Shown here: positions 54,358-63,847 of the stretch, piece by piece | Layout of the letters: each line of letters opens with the position of its first letter | Position numbering within the stretch: the first letter of the stretch is position 1 | Source: Methylomagnum ishizawai | Lineage (GTDB): Bacteria; Pseudomonadota; Gammaproteobacteria; Methylococcales; Methylococcaceae | Assembly (NCBI RefSeq): GCF_900155475.1 | Contig: NZ_FXAM01000001.1 | Location: 2,157,501-2,221,500 of the forward strand | Direction of reading: 5' to 3' | DNA: 64,000 nt | The notes under the pieces: model-generated | Seen by the model: only the letters and a program-made list of their open reading frames with translations | Databases searched by the model: none | What the model was told of the DNA's origin: nothing | Made by a program: the position numbers and the translations under genes

Positions 54358-54617
54358 ACCGGGCCGGAGAGAACCTGGTTCCGGTGGTGGTCGAGGATGA
54401 CCGGCGATGTTGCGCTCAATGCGCGAATTTGACCCCGGCGGGGCGCTGTCTGGCGGCATGGCGGGGCGAGATCGTGGCAGCGCGGCATTATGCGCCGGTT
54501 CCCGGTTTGCCCCGGCGTTGCGCGGGCTATGTGCCTAAGCCGGATGATCCCGATGGGCGACAGGGGCGGGAGCGTTGGCCGGGATTGGACGGCAAAACGG
54601 CAAATAATGCCCCATGA
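54342..54617 (+). CDS. Small cysteine-rich (zinc-ribbon-like) protein
   Basis: About 91 residues with C-C-A-Q-C, then a single C and a final R-C (VVVEDDRRCCAQCANLTPAG, RCLAAWRGEI, VPGLPRRCAGYVP, PDGRQGRERWPGL), spaced for one metal site. The pattern is one I recall from small genes near DUF3987 genes. The start is uncertain: TTG 54342 overlaps the previous gene by 16 bp; GTG codons near 54382 have a GGAGAG site. Confidence 0.55.
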   Translation: MAYFLNRAGENLVPVVVEDDRRCCAQCANLTPAGRCLAAWRGEIVAARHYAPVPGLPRRCAGYVPKPDDPDGRQGRERWPGLDGKTANNAP

Positions 54618-54693
54618 CCGGCACAGTGATACATGGGACAATTCCGCCCATAACAATCCGATCACGTTTCTAATCTGCTTCATAAGGAAAGCC

Positions 54694-57600
54694 ATGACCC
54701 CGCAAGAATTCATTGCCAAATGGAAAGACAACAAGCTCAACGAGCGGGCCGGTGCGCAATTGCACTTTATCCATTTATGCCGCTTGCTCGATGTTCCCGA
54801 ACCCCTCGACCCGGACAGTTACTGCTTCGAGCGTGGCAAACAAACCGGGCAAAATGGCAAAGAAACCTGGTGGGCCGATGTCTGGAAAAAAGGCTGCTTC
54901 GCCTGGGAGAACAAAGCGCCCGGCGTGGATTTGGACAAAGCCCTGGAACAAGTCACCCGGTATGCCGATAGGCTGGATAACCCGCCGTTGCTGGTGGTCT
55001 GCGACCGGGAAATGATCCGTATCAAAACCCGCTTCAACGGCCATCCGAGCCAGACCCACCACATTCCCATCGAAGAAATCGGACGCCCGGAGAATCTACA
55101 AAAGCTCCGCAACCTCTTTTCCGAGGATGGGGTCGAAACCTTCCGCCCCAAGGCCACCACGCTGGATGTCACCCAAGCGGTCGCCCGCGATATAGGCGGC
55201 ATCGCCACGGCGTTGATTAAGCGGGGTCATCCCAAGCCGACGGTTTCCCATTTCCTGATCCGCATCGTGTTCTGCCTGTTCGCCGAGGATTGCGGCCTGT
55301 TACCCGCCGGGTTGTTCGCCCGGATTATCGCCAATAGCCAGGGCGACCCGGCCCGGTTCGGCGGCTTCCTGAAAGAGTTGTTCCGCGCCATGAAGAAAGG
55401 CGGAACCTTCGGGGCCGATGGCATCAAGTGGTTCAACGGTGGCCTATTCAACGACAACGCCCCACCGCTGCCCTTGTTGCCCGCCGAAATCGCGGCGCTT
55501 GGCCAAGCCGCCGCCGAGAATTGGAACGCCATCGAACCTTCGATTTTCGGCACCTTGTTTGAGAACGGCTTGGAGAACCGCGCCGAGCGCGGCGCTCATT
55601 ACACCGATCCCAAGACCATTGGCAAAATCATCCAGCCGGTGGTGATCGCTCCTTTGCGGGCCGAATGGCAGGCGCTTAAAGACAAGGTCGAAGCGCCTTT
55701 GCTGGCCGCACGGGCCGAATTGGACGCGGCCCAAAAGGAAGCCAAGAAGCGCGAGAAAGCCATCCTCAAGGCCGCGCAAGCCGACACGGCGGGGGCCAAA
55801 GTGGAAATGGAAGCCTTGCGCAAACGCTTGGGCAAGGCCGAGAAAGCCCTGAACGCGGCCCGCAAAAGCGCTTTGCAAGCCATACAGGCCATGCTCAAGC
55901 GCTTGAACGGGTTCCGGGTGTTGGACCCGGCCTGTGGTTCGGGCAATTTCCTGTATCTGGCCTTGCGCGACCTCAAGAATTTGGAACACGAGGTCGGGCG
56001 CGAGGCCGAAAACTGGAATTGCGGTTTCACCCGGCAGACGCAAACCGAAACCTCGCCCGCCAATGTGATGGGCATCGAAATCGAGCCTTATGCGGCGGAA
56101 TTGGCACGGGTGACGGTATGGATCGGCGAAATCCAATGGCTGAGGGAAAACGGGTATCCGGTGCGGGAGAACCCGGTTTTGCAAAACCTCGAACATATCG
56201 AAAACCGCGATGCCTTGATGAACGAGGATGGCGGAGAGGCGGAATGGCCGGTGGCGGATGTGATCGTGGGGAATCCGCCGTTTTTGGGCGATAAGAAAAT
56301 GATCGGGGAATTGGGGGAGGATTATGTTTCCCGGTTGCGGAAGCTTTATAAGGGCCGGGTTCCGGGCGGGGCGGATTTGGTGACTTATTGGTTCGAGAAA
56401 GCGCGGGCGCAGATTGCGGGCGGGAAATTGCAGCGGGCCGGATTGGTGGCGACGAATAGCATTCGCGGCGGGGCGAGCCGGAAGGTGTTGGAAAGGATTT
56501 GCGAAAGTGGGCGGATATTTGAGGCTTGGAGCGATGAGGAGTGGGTTAATGATGGAGCAGCAGTTAGAGTAAGTCTGATAGGGTTCTCAGCCAAATCTCA
56601 AAACCCGTCTAGTTCTTTAGATGGAAAAAATGCGGAAACAATAAATTCCAACTTAACCTCTAATAATAAAAAATTCTCAGACCTTACCAAGGCAAAACGG
56701 TTATCAATTAATTTAGGAATTGCATTTATAGGGACGCAAAAAAACGGCTCTTTTGATATTCCAGGATATATAGCAAGAAAATGGATAAATTTACCAAATC
56801 CAAATAGCAAATCAAATCGTGATGTATTGCGCCCATGGGCTAATGGACTAGATATTACTAGAAGACAGTCAGATACATGGATAATTGATTTTGGGGTTAA
56901 TATGTCATTCAGTGATGCAACTTTGTATGAAAAGCCATTTTCTCATATTAAAGAACTCGTGGAAAAATTTCGCTCTACAAATCGTAGAGAAGCCTACAAA
57001 ACAAAATGGTGGATACACGCAGAAGCTCGCCCAGGCATGAGAAAAGCAATCACGGGAATAAAACGTTATATTGCCACTCCAAGAATATCCAAACATCGCC
57101 TTTTTGTTTGGTTAGTTGATTGCATATTGCCTGACTGCCAGATTGTAGTTATAGCACGATCAGATAGCTCTGTTTTTGGGATTCTTCATTCCCGTTTCCA
57201 TGAGCTTTGGTCATTACGCATGGGCACAAGCCTTGAAGACAGGCCACGCTACACCCCGGCCACCACTTTTGAGACCTTTCCTTTCCCCGAAGGCGTATTG
57301 ACCGATCCCGACCCGGACGCCCGTTTCCCGGAAATCGCCGCAGCCGCCAAAAACCTGAATCAACTCCGCGAAAACTGGCTGAACCCGGAAATCTGGGTGG
57401 ATTGGGTCCAAACCCCGGAAGAAGCCGCCGCCGGTTTTCCCAAACGCCCCGTTGCCAAGCCCGGCTTCGAGGCCGATGTTAAAAAACTCACGCTGACGAA
57501 TCTGTACAACAAACCACCTGCCTGGCTTATTAATACCCACCAAATCTTGGATAAAGCCGTCGCCGCCGCCTATGGCTGGAAGGATTACGGCCCAGAATGG

Positions 57601-57786
57601 ACCGACGAAGACATACTGAGCCGCCTGTTAGCGCTGAACCTGGAACGGGCGAAAAACCAAGCCGCGACCCCAAGCACAACCGAGGGCGAACCGGACGAAG
57701 ACGCCGATCCCCAGGACCATGAAGCACCGTCGGCGGAACCCGCCCCCAAGCGCACCAAAAAAGCAAAGCCGAAAACCCCGGATTGA
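54694..57786 (+). CDS. MmeI-like type IIL restriction-modification enzyme
   Basis: 1030 residues from the ATG at 54694, which has an AAGGAAA site. The nuclease part has D62-x9-E72-N-K74, exactly the D-x9-E-x-K of MmeI. A helical connector (to about 400, with a long Ala/Lys coiled coil) leads to an N6-adenine methyltransferase with motif I DPACGSGNF (D411) and motif IV NPPF (N527). A target-recognition part follows (about 615-850), then the C-terminal domain. Both activities look intact. Such enzymes cut and methylate with one chain and need no separate methylase. Residues about 615-850 are encoded by AT-rich DNA unlike the rest of the gene. It is the main cargo of the island. Confidence 0.9.
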   Translation: MTPQEFIAKWKDNKLNERAGAQLHFIHLCRLLDVPEPLDPDSYCFERGKQTGQNGKETWWADVWKKGCFAWENKAPGVDLDKALEQVTRYADRLDNPPLLVVCDREMIRIKTRFNGHPSQTHHIPIEEIGRPENLQKLRNLFSEDGVETFRPKATTLDVTQAVARDIGGIATALIKRGHPKPTVSHFLIRIVFCLFAEDCGLLPAGLFARIIANSQGDPARFGGFLKELFRAMKKGGTFGADGIKWFNGGLFNDNAPPLPLLPAEIAALGQAAAENWNAIEPSIFGTLFENGLENRAERGAHYTDPKTIGKIIQPVVIAPLRAEWQALKDKVEAPLLAARAELDAAQKEAKKREKAILKAAQADTAGAKVEMEALRKRLGKAEKALNAARKSALQAIQAMLKRLNGFRVLDPACGSGNFLYLALRDLKNLEHEVGREAENWNCGFTRQTQTETSPANVMGIEIEPYAAELARVTVWIGEIQWLRENGYPVRENPVLQNLEHIENRDALMNEDGGEAEWPVADVIVGNPPFLGDKKMIGELGEDYVSRLRKLYKGRVPGGADLVTYWFEKARAQIAGGKLQRAGLVATNSIRGGASRKVLERICESGRIFEAWSDEEWVNDGAAVRVSLIGFSAKSQNPSSSLDGKNAETINSNLTSNNKKFSDLTKAKRLSINLGIAFIGTQKNGSFDIPGYIARKWINLPNPNSKSNRDVLRPWANGLDITRRQSDTWIIDFGVNMSFSDATLYEKPFSHIKELVEKFRSTNRREAYKTKWWIHAEARPGMRKAITGIKRYIATPRISKHRLFVWLVDCILPDCQIVVIARSDSSVFGILHSRFHELWSLRMGTSLEDRPRYTPATTFETFPFPEGVLTDPDPDARFPEIAAAAKNLNQLRENWLNPEIWVDWVQTPEEAAAGFPKRPVAKPGFEADVKKLTLTNLYNKPPAWLINTHQILDKAVAAAYGWKDYGPEWTDEDILSRLLALNLERAKNQAATPSTTEGEPDEDADPQDHEAPSAEPAPKRTKKAKPKTPD
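56540..57240 (+). other. AT-rich target-recognition segment of the MmeI-like gene
   Basis: The base composition changes abruptly from GC-rich to AT-rich near 56540 and back near 57240, with A/T-ending codons (AAA, ATA, AAT) in between. The frame is kept. It fits replacement of the recognition domain by recombination from a low-GC source. Confidence 0.75.
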
Positions 57787-57854
57787 TGGCCTGCGGCGTT
57801 TGAACTACAGTCCCGCCAAACCCCACCCCATTAACCACTCAAGAGCCAACCCCC

Positions 57855-58079
57855 ATGTACACCGCGATTAAAGGTATCTATGAAAACGGCAAGGTAACAC
57901 TTGAAGAAGCCCCGCCAACCTTGCGGAAAACCAAGGTTGTGGTGATGTTTCTCGCCGATGACGTGAAGCCCACAGAAAGCCCGCGCAAAGGCGTCAAGAT
58001 AGGCAGCTTGGCCGGTAAAGGTTATGCCATTCCCGATAGCTTTAACGAGCCGCTGGAAGACCTGAGCGAGTATCAATAA
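57855..58079 (+). CDS. Antitoxin of a VapBC-type pair
   Basis: 74 residues. 'MYTAIKGIYENGKVTLEEAP' is a DUF104-like/AbrB-type start, and 'KIGSLAGKGYAIPDSFNEPLEDLSEY' is the toxin-binding tail common to antitoxins paired with PIN-domain toxins. It ends one base before the toxin start. Confidence 0.85.
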   Translation: MYTAIKGIYENGKVTLEEAPPTLRKTKVVVMFLADDVKPTESPRKGVKIGSLAGKGYAIPDSFNEPLEDLSEYQ

Positions 58080-58080
58080 C

Positions 58081-58479
58081 ATGCGCCATCTAATAGATAC
58101 CCAAATCCTGATTTGGACGATAATCAGCCCCGAAAAGCTGACCGCGCAGACAATAGACCTACTGCAAAATAACGAGATTTTCGTCAGTCAAATCTCGTTC
58201 CTTGAGATAGCCATAAAGCAGAAGATAGGCAAATTGCCAGAATTGGATTTATCCATAGCCGCTTTAACCACCCGTGCGGAACAAGACGGCTTCAATCTGC
58301 TTATGCTGCAAACCCGCCATATCGATACCTATGGCACTATTCCGCTATATCCAAACCACCGCGATCCATTCGACAGGATATTGCTAGCCACAGCCCTGAG
58401 CGAAAATATCCCCATCATATCGGCGGACGAAAACTTTGACCTTTACGCACCGCAGATTCAGATTATCAAAAACGCATGA
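58081..58479 (+). CDS. vapC: VapC-type PIN-domain toxin
   Basis: 132 residues with the PIN acidic residues: D6 (HLIDTQILIW), E42 (ISFLEIAIKQKIGKL), D in NHRDPFDR and D in ISADENFDLY. VapC toxins cut RNA, often initiator tRNA. It is notable that this one lies inside an element placed in the initiator tRNA gene, though that may be chance. It starts one base after the antitoxin stop. Confidence 0.88.
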   Translation: MRHLIDTQILIWTIISPEKLTAQTIDLLQNNEIFVSQISFLEIAIKQKIGKLPELDLSIAALTTRAEQDGFNLLMLQTRHIDTYGTIPLYPNHRDPFDRILLATALSENIPIISADENFDLYAPQIQIIKNA

Positions 58480-58489
58480 AGGGTAAAGC

Positions 58490-58915
58490 ATGATCCAATA
58501 TGATGCTTTCGATGCCATCCGGGATAATGCTTTGGAAAGACTGAAAGAATTCTCAGCCCATATCGAATCTGGCGGCTATTCTTGGAGTCCTATGCACGAA
58601 GCCGCTAAACTGGGACGCACGGAACTATTGAAATACATCCTTGCGCAACGATTCGTAGATATAAACGACGAATTTGAAATAGGCGAGCCCGATGATTTCC
58701 GCCGTGGAACCGCCCTGACCGAAGCGCTATTGAATGGTCATGTCGAAACCGCCGTGTTCCTGATCGAGCAAGGCGCAAACGTCAACGCGGAATATTATGG
58801 CTACGAAAACACCCACTGCCTTGGCTTGGAATTCGAGGAATCGGGCAATTGCCTAACCTTGGCTTTGGCGACAGGTAACAGCGAACTGATCCGACTCATA
58901 AAACCCTTCGAGTGA
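58490..58915 (+). CDS. Ankyrin-repeat protein
   Basis: 141 residues with about three ankyrin units (WSPMHEAAKLGRTELLKYIL, GTALTEALLNGHVETAVFLIEQGANVN, NCLTLALATGNSELIRLI). A protein-binding role is likely; partner unknown. It follows the VapC gene by 10 bp. Confidence 0.8.
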   Translation: MIQYDAFDAIRDNALERLKEFSAHIESGGYSWSPMHEAAKLGRTELLKYILAQRFVDINDEFEIGEPDDFRRGTALTEALLNGHVETAVFLIEQGANVNAEYYGYENTHCLGLEFEESGNCLTLALATGNSELIRLIKPFE

Positions 58916-58924
58916 GGCTCCAAG

Positions 58925-59659
58925 ATGACGAAGCAGGAAACAGACAAACCCTTACCGGAAAAGCCCGGCATTCCCGATAAAGCCGATACGGGAGCCAAAA
59001 AAGGGCATACCAAAACGGCGATTTGGCCCACCTTCCGGGCGGCTTATACCGACTATTTATACTCGAAAGCCCCGCCCGGAAGCCTGGATATGGCGGAAAT
59101 CACCCGCGAACTACAGGCCCGGAACGACGAGGTGTGGGATGGGGATTTACGCCAGCTTGAAGCGATGTTGAATACCCAAGCGCATAGCCTGGATGCTATG
59201 TTCCACGCCCTGGCCGAACGCGCCGCCCTGAACATGGGCAAGAACCTGGGAACCACCGAAACCTATCTGAAACTGGCGTTCCGCGCCCAAAATCAATGCG
59301 CACGGACCCTGGAAGCCTTGGCGACGATGAAAAACCCATCCGTGGTCATCGCCCAACAAGCCAACATCGCGCAAGGGCACCAGCAAGTGAACAACGGCAC
59401 GGCGACATCCACGCCCCCACGCACGCGCCCGGCAAAAAACACCGGGTCGAATCATTCCCAAGTTGCGCAAAACAAACTGATAACGGAGCCGAAGAATGGC
59501 GAGACACTGGACGGCAGAGGAACGGGCGCGGCAATCGGCACTATGCCGCCAATCGCGCCCATGGTTGAACTCGACCGGGCCAAGAACGCAGGCGGGCAAA
59601 GCCAAGGTCGCCAACAATGCATTCAAGGGCGGCGTGAGGCCCACCTTGAGGGCGCTTAG
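58925..59659 (+). CDS. Element-terminal protein of unknown function, phage-like
   Basis: 244 residues. The middle (EAMLNTQAHSLDAMFHALAE, RAALNMGKNLGTTETYLKLA, FRAQNQCARTLEALATMKNP, QQANIAQGHQQVNNG) is a pattern I recall near the right end of several tRNA-borne islands in proteobacteria. No catalytic motif is seen. The last 55 codons overlap the next gene in another frame. Confidence 0.7.
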   Translation: MTKQETDKPLPEKPGIPDKADTGAKKGHTKTAIWPTFRAAYTDYLYSKAPPGSLDMAEITRELQARNDEVWDGDLRQLEAMLNTQAHSLDAMFHALAERAALNMGKNLGTTETYLKLAFRAQNQCARTLEALATMKNPSVVIAQQANIAQGHQQVNNGTATSTPPRTRPAKNTGSNHSQVAQNKLITEPKNGETLDGRGTGAAIGTMPPIAPMVELDRAKNAGGQSQGRQQCIQGRREAHLEGA

Positions 59660-59717
59660 CCGCGAACTGCGGAAGCAGGATCAATTCCGGCGGCAAATCG
59701 AGGACGATCTCTGTTGA
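59496..59717 (+). CDS. Small basic protein overlapping the previous gene
   Basis: 73 residues: MARHWTAEERARQSALCRQS, then STGPRTQAGKAKVANNAFKG, then LRALSRELRKQDQFRRQI. A GGAG site precedes the ATG. It overlaps the 3' end of the previous gene by 164 bp in a different frame. It is basic and helical and could bind nucleic acid. The same motif follows the same neighbour in other elements I recall, so both frames are probably real. Confidence 0.65.
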   Translation: MARHWTAEERARQSALCRQSRPWLNSTGPRTQAGKAKVANNAFKGGVRPTLRALSRELRKQDQFRRQIEDDLC

Positions 59718-59800
59718 TGATGGCGGTGATTCGCCGGGAAGTGATGATTGGGATGGATCGTTGCGAGCTACACTGGGGCTACATGAACCGCCAAAAACAA

Positions 59801-59832
59801 AAAGGCTCACAGATTTTCATCTGTAAGCCTTT
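59801..59832 (-). terminator. Element-supplied terminator just past tRNA-fMet
   Basis: AAAGGCTcACAGA/TCTGTaAGCCTTT is a 13-bp stem with one mismatch and a 6-base loop, followed on the minus strand by TTTTTGTTTTTGG. It stands 9 bp past the tRNA 3' end, inside the element, and would replace the original terminator displaced to 49457-49498. Confidence 0.8.
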
Positions 59833-59840
59833 GTTTTATT

Positions 59841-59917
<77 letters not shown>

Positions 59918-59929
59918 TCAACTGCATAT

Positions 59930-59959
59930 ACTATACCAGAACCCTTCGGAATTAAGCAA
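59930..59959 (-). promoter_or_regulatory. Sigma-70-type promoter of tRNA-fMet
   Basis: On the minus strand TTGCTT (59954-59959) and TATAGT (59930-59935) are 18 bp apart; the tRNA starts 12 bp after the -10. It lies downstream of pgpA, so the tRNA has its own promoter. Confidence 0.75.
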
Positions 59960-59993
59960 GCCTTATTTTACAAATCCGCTAAATCTTTCCGCT

Positions 59994-60518
59994 TCAAGCA
60001 CTTACGTAGGGCAAAAGCAGGTGCAAACCGCAAGCCGCGAACACCCCGGCCAGCGCGTCGTCCAGCATCACCCCGAACCCGCCCGCCACGTCCCGGTCCA
60101 GCCGTGAAATCGGCCAAGGTTTCAACACATCGAACAACCGGAACAGTGCGAAACCCAACACCACCGCCGGCCACGAAAATGGCACGCCCGCCATGGTGAT
60201 CAAAAAGCCCACGATCTCGTCCCAGACGATGCCGGAATGATCGTGTATCCCCAAGCGCCGTTCACAGCGCTGACAAATCGGCACGCCCGCCGCGAACAAG
60301 CCCAGCACCAGCCCCGCATAAACCGGGAATGCCAGCCCCGCCACCAGCGCGTAGACCGGGACCGCCGCCAAGGTGCCGAAGGTTCCGGGCGCGACCGGGG
60401 CCAGCCCCGAACCGAAGCCGAACGCCAGGAAGCAATAAGGATCGCCGAATACCCGGCGGGCCGGGATACGTAGGCGAGATTTGGCCTTGGAGGCGTTAGG
60501 CGTGGGAGAAGTGTTCAT
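59994..60518 (-). CDS. pgpA: Phosphatidylglycerophosphatase A
   Basis: 174 residues from the ATG at 60518. Motifs: GSGLAPVAPGTFGTLAA (phosphate-binding loop), DHSGIVWDEIVGF and FRLFDVLKPWPI, all typical of PgpA; three or four membrane helices. It removes phosphate from phosphatidylglycerol phosphate. The start overlaps the end of thiL by 23 bp (a GTG six bases upstream is possible). Confidence 0.95.
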   Translation of the reverse strand: MNTSPTPNASKAKSRLRIPARRVFGDPYCFLAFGFGSGLAPVAPGTFGTLAAVPVYALVAGLAFPVYAGLVLGLFAAGVPICQRCERRLGIHDHSGIVWDEIVGFLITMAGVPFSWPAVVLGFALFRLFDVLKPWPISRLDRDVAGGFGVMLDDALAGVFAACGLHLLLPYVSA

Positions 60519-61458
60519 AGCCACTCGGGTTCAGGTCGATCAGGCGGCCCTCCTTCAGGAGCCGCAAGCCCGGTTCCGCTTCGATGCGCCCGATGGGGAA
60601 CGCGGCCAGGCCGGTCCCGGCCAGACGCCGCGCCAGTTCGTCCCGCTTGTCCTCGGAGACGGTGAAACACAATTCGTAATCGTCGCCTGCATGCCAGGGC
60701 ATAGCCCAATCGCCGGTCGCGGCGATATACCGCGCCACCCCATCGGTTAGCGGCAGGGCGGCGCAGTCGAGCGCCGCGCCCACACCGCTGGCCGCGAGGA
60801 TATGGCCCAGGTCGGCGGCGAGCCCGTCGGAGACATCGATGCAGGCCGAAGCCAGCCCGCGCAGTTGGAAGCCCAGCGCGACTCGTGGTTCGGGCCGTTC
60901 CAAGCGGGCCAGGGCCGCAGCGTCTTGAAGGTCGGTCTGACCCAGGCGCTGTTTGAGGCCCAACCCTGCCGAGCCGATAGGCCCGCTCACATAGATGCCA
61001 TCGCCGGGCCGCGCCCCGGAGCGGCACAAGGCCCGCCCTTCCGGCACCCAGCCCATGGCCTGGAGGGTGATCGACAAGGGACCGCGGGTGGTGTCGCCGC
61101 CGATGATCTCGACGCCATGCCGTTCGGCCAAGGCGAACAGGCCGCGGGCAAAAGCTTCCAACCAGTCCGCGTCAACCTCCGGCAAGGTCAGCGCCAAGGT
61201 GGCCCAGCGCGGTTCCGCGCCCATCGCCGCCAAATCGCTGAGGCTCACCGCCAGCGCCTTGTGACCCAGGCTGTCCGGTTCGACCTCGGGCAGGAAATGC
61301 ACCCCGGACACCAGGGTATCCACTGTCACCGCCAACGCCCCGCCCGCTTCGCAGCGCAGCAAGGCGCAATCGTCGCCGACGCCCAGCGCCGTACCCGCGT
61401 GGCGGACCGGCTGCCGGGTGAAAAACCGCCGGATCAGATCGAATTCGCCCAAGGCCAC
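60496..61458 (-). CDS. thiL: Thiamine-monophosphate kinase
   Basis: 320 residues, GTG start (MALGEFDLIRRFF) sharing one base with the nusB stop codon. Motifs: GVGDDCALL, VDTLVSGVHF, GGDTTRGP and DVSDGLAADLGHIL, the magnesium- and ATP-binding parts of ThiL. It makes thiamine diphosphate. Full length for the family. Confidence 0.96.
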   Translation of the reverse strand: MALGEFDLIRRFFTRQPVRHAGTALGVGDDCALLRCEAGGALAVTVDTLVSGVHFLPEVEPDSLGHKALAVSLSDLAAMGAEPRWATLALTLPEVDADWLEAFARGLFALAERHGVEIIGGDTTRGPLSITLQAMGWVPEGRALCRSGARPGDGIYVSGPIGSAGLGLKQRLGQTDLQDAAALARLERPEPRVALGFQLRGLASACIDVSDGLAADLGHILAASGVGAALDCAALPLTDGVARYIAATGDWAMPWHAGDDYELCFTVSEDKRDELARRLAGTGLAAFPIGRIEAEPGLRLLKEGRLIDLNPSGYEHFSHA

Positions 61459-62063
61459 TAGCGTTGCACCCGGCGACCGAATTCCGCCGCCCGATGCTTG
61501 CGGGCCAGCTTGTCCATCAGGCCGTTCACGAATTTGTGGCTCTGGCTGGCCCCGAATTGCTTGGCAAGGTTGATGCCTTCGTTGACCGCCACCCGGTAGG
61601 GCAACTCAGGCTTGAACATCAGCTCATACGCGCCCAGCCGCAGGATGGCCCGTTCCACCGGACCGAGTTCGTGGACCGGGCGGTCGGAGAATTCGCCTAT
61701 CGCGGCATCGATGACATCGATCCGGGCCGGCACCTCGTGCAGCAATTCCTTGAAATAGCCTTCGTGGATATCCGGGGTGCAGCATTGGGGCAGCAGGGCT
61801 TCCAGGGCGATGGATTCCAGGGCGTCGCCCTCGCCTTCTTCCTCGGGCCGGGAGCGGCAATATTTTTCCAAGGACTCTTCCAGCATGTCGCGCTCGGCCA
61901 CGGTCAAGACCTGCCCGGCGCGGAAACGGCGCGACAGTTCCCGCGCCACCGCCAGTTCCTCCAGGAATTGCGCCTCGATGTCGGCCAGATTGCCCTGGGC
62001 CATCTGCCATTGATACAAGGCCTGGGTGGCGCAGCGCCGGGCCAGGGTGCGTGGGTTGCTCAT
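61458..62063 (-). CDS. nusB: Transcription antitermination factor NusB
   Basis: 201 residues from the ATG at 62063 ([20 protein letters not shown]). C-terminal [14 protein letters not shown], then [30 protein letters not shown] is the NusB hallmark. It is longer than E. coli NusB (139) because of an acidic insertion in the middle ([12 protein letters not shown]). It overlaps the ribH stop by 4 bp. Confidence 0.96.
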   Translation of the reverse strand: MSNPRTLARRCATQALYQWQMAQGNLADIEAQFLEELAVARELSRRFRAGQVLTVAERDMLEESLEKYCRSRPEEEGEGDALESIALEALLPQCCTPDIHEGYFKELLHEVPARIDVIDAAIGEFSDRPVHELGPVERAILRLGAYELMFKPELPYRVAVNEGINLAKQFGASQSHKFVNGLMDKLARKHRAAEFGRRVQR

Positions 62064-62539
62064 CCGGCGTCGATCTCGCGCAGTAGGTTGACCATTTCCA
62101 CGGCGGACAGCGCCGCCTCGGCCCCTTTGTTGCCGGCCTTGGTGCCGGCCCGCTCGATGGCCTGTTCGATGGTATCGACGGTCAGGACACCGAAGGCCAC
62201 CGGCAGGCCGTGCTTGAGGGACACGGTCGCCATGCCCTTCACGCATTCGCCCGCCACGTAGTCGAAATGCGGGGTCGAACCCCGGATCACCGCGCCCACG
62301 GCGACGATGGCGTGGTAGCGCCCGGTTTCGGCGACTTTCTGCACCGCCAGCGGCAGTTCATAGGCACCGGGGGCTTTGACCAGATCGATATCGGCGTGCT
62401 TGGCCCCGTGGCGCAGCAAGGCGTCCACCGCGCCGCCGACCAGTTGATCGACGATGAAACTATTGAAGCGCGAGGCCACGATGCAGAACTTCGCGCCATG
62501 GATGAGGAGTTGGCCTTCGTAGGTTTTGATGTCGTTCAT
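62060..62539 (-). CDS. ribH: 6,7-dimethyl-8-ribityllumazine synthase
   Basis: 159 residues from the ATG at 62539, with an AAGGAAA site. Motifs: [26 protein letters not shown], and [20 protein letters not shown]. It joins the RibB product with the pyrimidine to form lumazine, the substrate of riboflavin synthase. A 117-bp gap separates it from ribBA. Confidence 0.97.
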   Translation of the reverse strand: MNDIKTYEGQLLIHGAKFCIVASRFNSFIVDQLVGGAVDALLRHGAKHADIDLVKAPGAYELPLAVQKVAETGRYHAIVAVGAVIRGSTPHFDYVAGECVKGMATVSLKHGLPVAFGVLTVDTIEQAIERAGTKAGNKGAEAALSAVEMVNLLREIDAG

Positions 62540-62656
62540 GGGAGTTTTCCTTGGGTCGTGAATCTTGGGGAAAATCGGGTTATGGCGTCCAAAGCCCGCT
62601 TTGGGCCGCATCCGAAGCAAGCTTTGGATTCCGGGGATGGAGGCTGTGCTGCGGCG

Positions 62657-63769
<1,113 letters not shown>

Positions 63770-63847
63770 TGCCGTCGTCGGTGGAATGGGGGGCGGTAGC
63801 TTACACCATCCGGGGGCCGGTCGGGTCCGCAGGGCGGGAACCTCGGA

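Noticed and set aside
62540-62656. FMN riboswitch before ribH
   Set aside because: The 117-bp gap is too short for the conserved RFN fold, and I could not find its conserved helices.
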